In this document: piece by piece, positions 22,592 to 23,422 of the stretch | How the letters are laid out: every line of letters begins with the position of its first letter | Numbering within the stretch: the first letter of the stretch is position 1 | Assembly: GCA_947455285.1 (NCBI GenBank) | Contig: CANGOK010000013.1 | Span: forward strand, 1-23,422 | Length of the DNA: 23,422 nucleotides | Reading direction: 5' to 3' | Origin: Beijerinckiaceae bacterium | Lineage (GTDB): Bacteria > Pseudomonadota > Alphaproteobacteria > Rhizobiales > Beijerinckiaceae | Notes under the pieces: generated by a model | The model's database searches: none | The model's input: the letters and a program-made list of their open reading frames with translations, nothing else | What the model was told of the DNA's origin: nothing | Program-made: the position numbers and the translations under genes

Positions 22592-23422
22592 GCGACGCCG
22601 CAACAGATCTCAGCGCGAAATATCTCGTCGATCCCTATCTGAACTGGGCGAAAGCCGAGGGCGTTCCGATTGTCGAGGGCGCGGTCCTTGACCTTCTCAC
22701 CATCGAGACGAAGCCCTGGGCGCGCTTTGGCATGAAGGGCGCCATCTGCCATGTGGAAGGCCGCTGCGATTTTCTTTCGACCTTCCTTTTCGAATTGGCC
22801 CCGGGCCAAAGCTCGGCTTCAACGAAACATCTTTATGAAGACTGTTTCTATGTGCTCGAAGGGGTGGGGGTCAGCCAGGTCACGCTTTCGAATGGCGCGC
22901 AACGCGAGATAAAGTGGGGCGAGGGCTGCGTCTTCACAACGCCGATCAACGCTGCTTGCACCCACACGGCAGACGGCGCATCGCGGGCTCGGCTCGTGTC
23001 CTTCAACGATCTACGTTATTTGATGGGGCTCTATCGGAACGAGAGCTTCCTTTTCCACAATTCTGCGCCTATGAACGCCGGTCAGGCGAAGGCTGCTGAA
23101 AACGCGCCTTGCATCGATCTAGCATCGTTCAAAGGCGACTCATGCTTGCAACTGGGCGATAGCGTGCTTGGCGCCGATTACATAAACTTGGCTCCGGGTT
23201 CAGCCACGCAGGCGTCCCGCCAAATGCAAGGCGTGCATTTGCTGGGCGTGATGGGAGAGGGAACCACCGTGTCCATGGTATCTCAGGGCTCACAGCGGAC
23301 CACAACCCCTTGGCGACGGGGTTGCCTCACTGGTCTGGAAGGCATGGTGTTTCACCAGCAGCGCAATGACAGCGCAGCGCCAGCGGCCTTTTTGAAAGTC
23401 GAATTTGGCTCGCAGGCCACCC
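22588..23422 (+). CDS. Bicupin protein B, paralogue of A (partial, cut by window edge)
   Basis: The frame is open from the ATG at 22588 to the right edge and gives 278 residues without a stop. It overlaps the stop of bicupin A by four bases (ATGA), and GAGGAA lies just upstream, so the two are translationally coupled. It repeats the layout of A: VDPYLNWAKAEGVPIVEG (14-31), TKPWARFGMKGAICHVEG (41-58), KHLYEDCFYVLEGVG (80-94). In domain 2 the metal motif of A is degraded: GHRH becomes ASRQ (209-212) and FHQHFN becomes FHQQRN (255-260). B may thus be a non-catalytic partner of A in a heteromer, or bind metal only in domain 1. The missing C-terminus is expected to be about 80-90 residues if it matches A. 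Confidence 0.88.
   Translation, partial: MSDAATDLSAKYLVDPYLNWAKAEGVPIVEGAVLDLLTIETKPWARFGMKGAICHVEGRCDFLSTFLFELAPGQSSASTKHLYEDCFYVLEGVGVSQVTLSNGAQREIKWGEGCVFTTPINAACTHTADGASRARLVSFNDLRYLMGLYRNESFLFHNSAPMNAGQAKAAENAPCIDLASFKGDSCLQLGDSVLGADYINLAPGSATQASRQMQGVHLLGVMGEGTTVSMVSQGSQRTTTPWRRGCLTGLEGMVFHQQRNDSAAPAAFLKVEFGSQAT

Overview
The window is GC-rich, densely coded bacterial DNA. The gene families and style (SGNH acyltransferases, many Bug-type receptors, UbiD, 4,5-dihydroxyphthalate-decarboxylase-like and LLM enzymes) suggest an alphaproteobacterium, most likely of the Hyphomicrobiales; this is inferred from gene content, not from a marker gene. No rRNA, tRNA, insertion sequence, CRISPR array or transcription-regulator gene was seen. 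No gap between genes exceeds about 212 bp, so there is no long empty stretch.

Layout. (a) 1-2018, plus strand: the end of an ABC-transporter operon, with the tail of a probable ATPase, a NitT/TauT-type permease and an NMT1/SsuA-like binding protein, closed by a good intrinsic terminator at 2033-2066. (b) 5481 down to 2070, minus strand: crotonase-fold enzyme, Bug-type (TTT) binding protein, UbiD-family decarboxylase. (c) 5694-10794, plus strand: molybdopterin-binding hydroxylase large subunit, Bug-type binding protein, CocE/NonD hydrolase. (d) 10859-12865: a membrane acyltransferase with an SGNH domain, unrelated in theme to its neighbours. (e) 13684 down to 12878: a two-domain VOC protein. 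(f) 13813-15866, plus strand: Bug-type binding protein, then a 4,5-dihydroxyphthalate-decarboxylase-like protein. (g) 16256 down to 15867: a small secreted TonB-C-terminal-like protein. (h) 16419-17423: an LLM flavin-dependent monooxygenase. (i) 20291 down to 17427, minus strand: small cupin, amidohydrolase, Bug-type binding protein. (j) 20448 to the right edge, plus strand: Bug-type binding protein, then two tandem paralogous bicupins, the second cut by the window edge.

How it may work together. The repeated pattern is one periplasmic Bug-family receptor gene placed beside one or two catabolic enzymes (decarboxylases, hydrolases, a Mo-hydroxylase, cupins), five times in 18 kb. No TctA or TctB membrane subunit is present. 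Together with the LLM monooxygenase and the VOC protein this looks like an accessory island for uptake and breakdown of aromatic or other carboxylated compounds. The substrate cannot be named from sequence alone. The most unusual points are the receptor-plus-enzyme modules without a membrane partner, the bicupin pair in which the second copy has lost metal ligands that the first keeps, the Mo-hydroxylase large subunit without its FeS and FAD subunits, and several enzymes with substituted catalytic residues.
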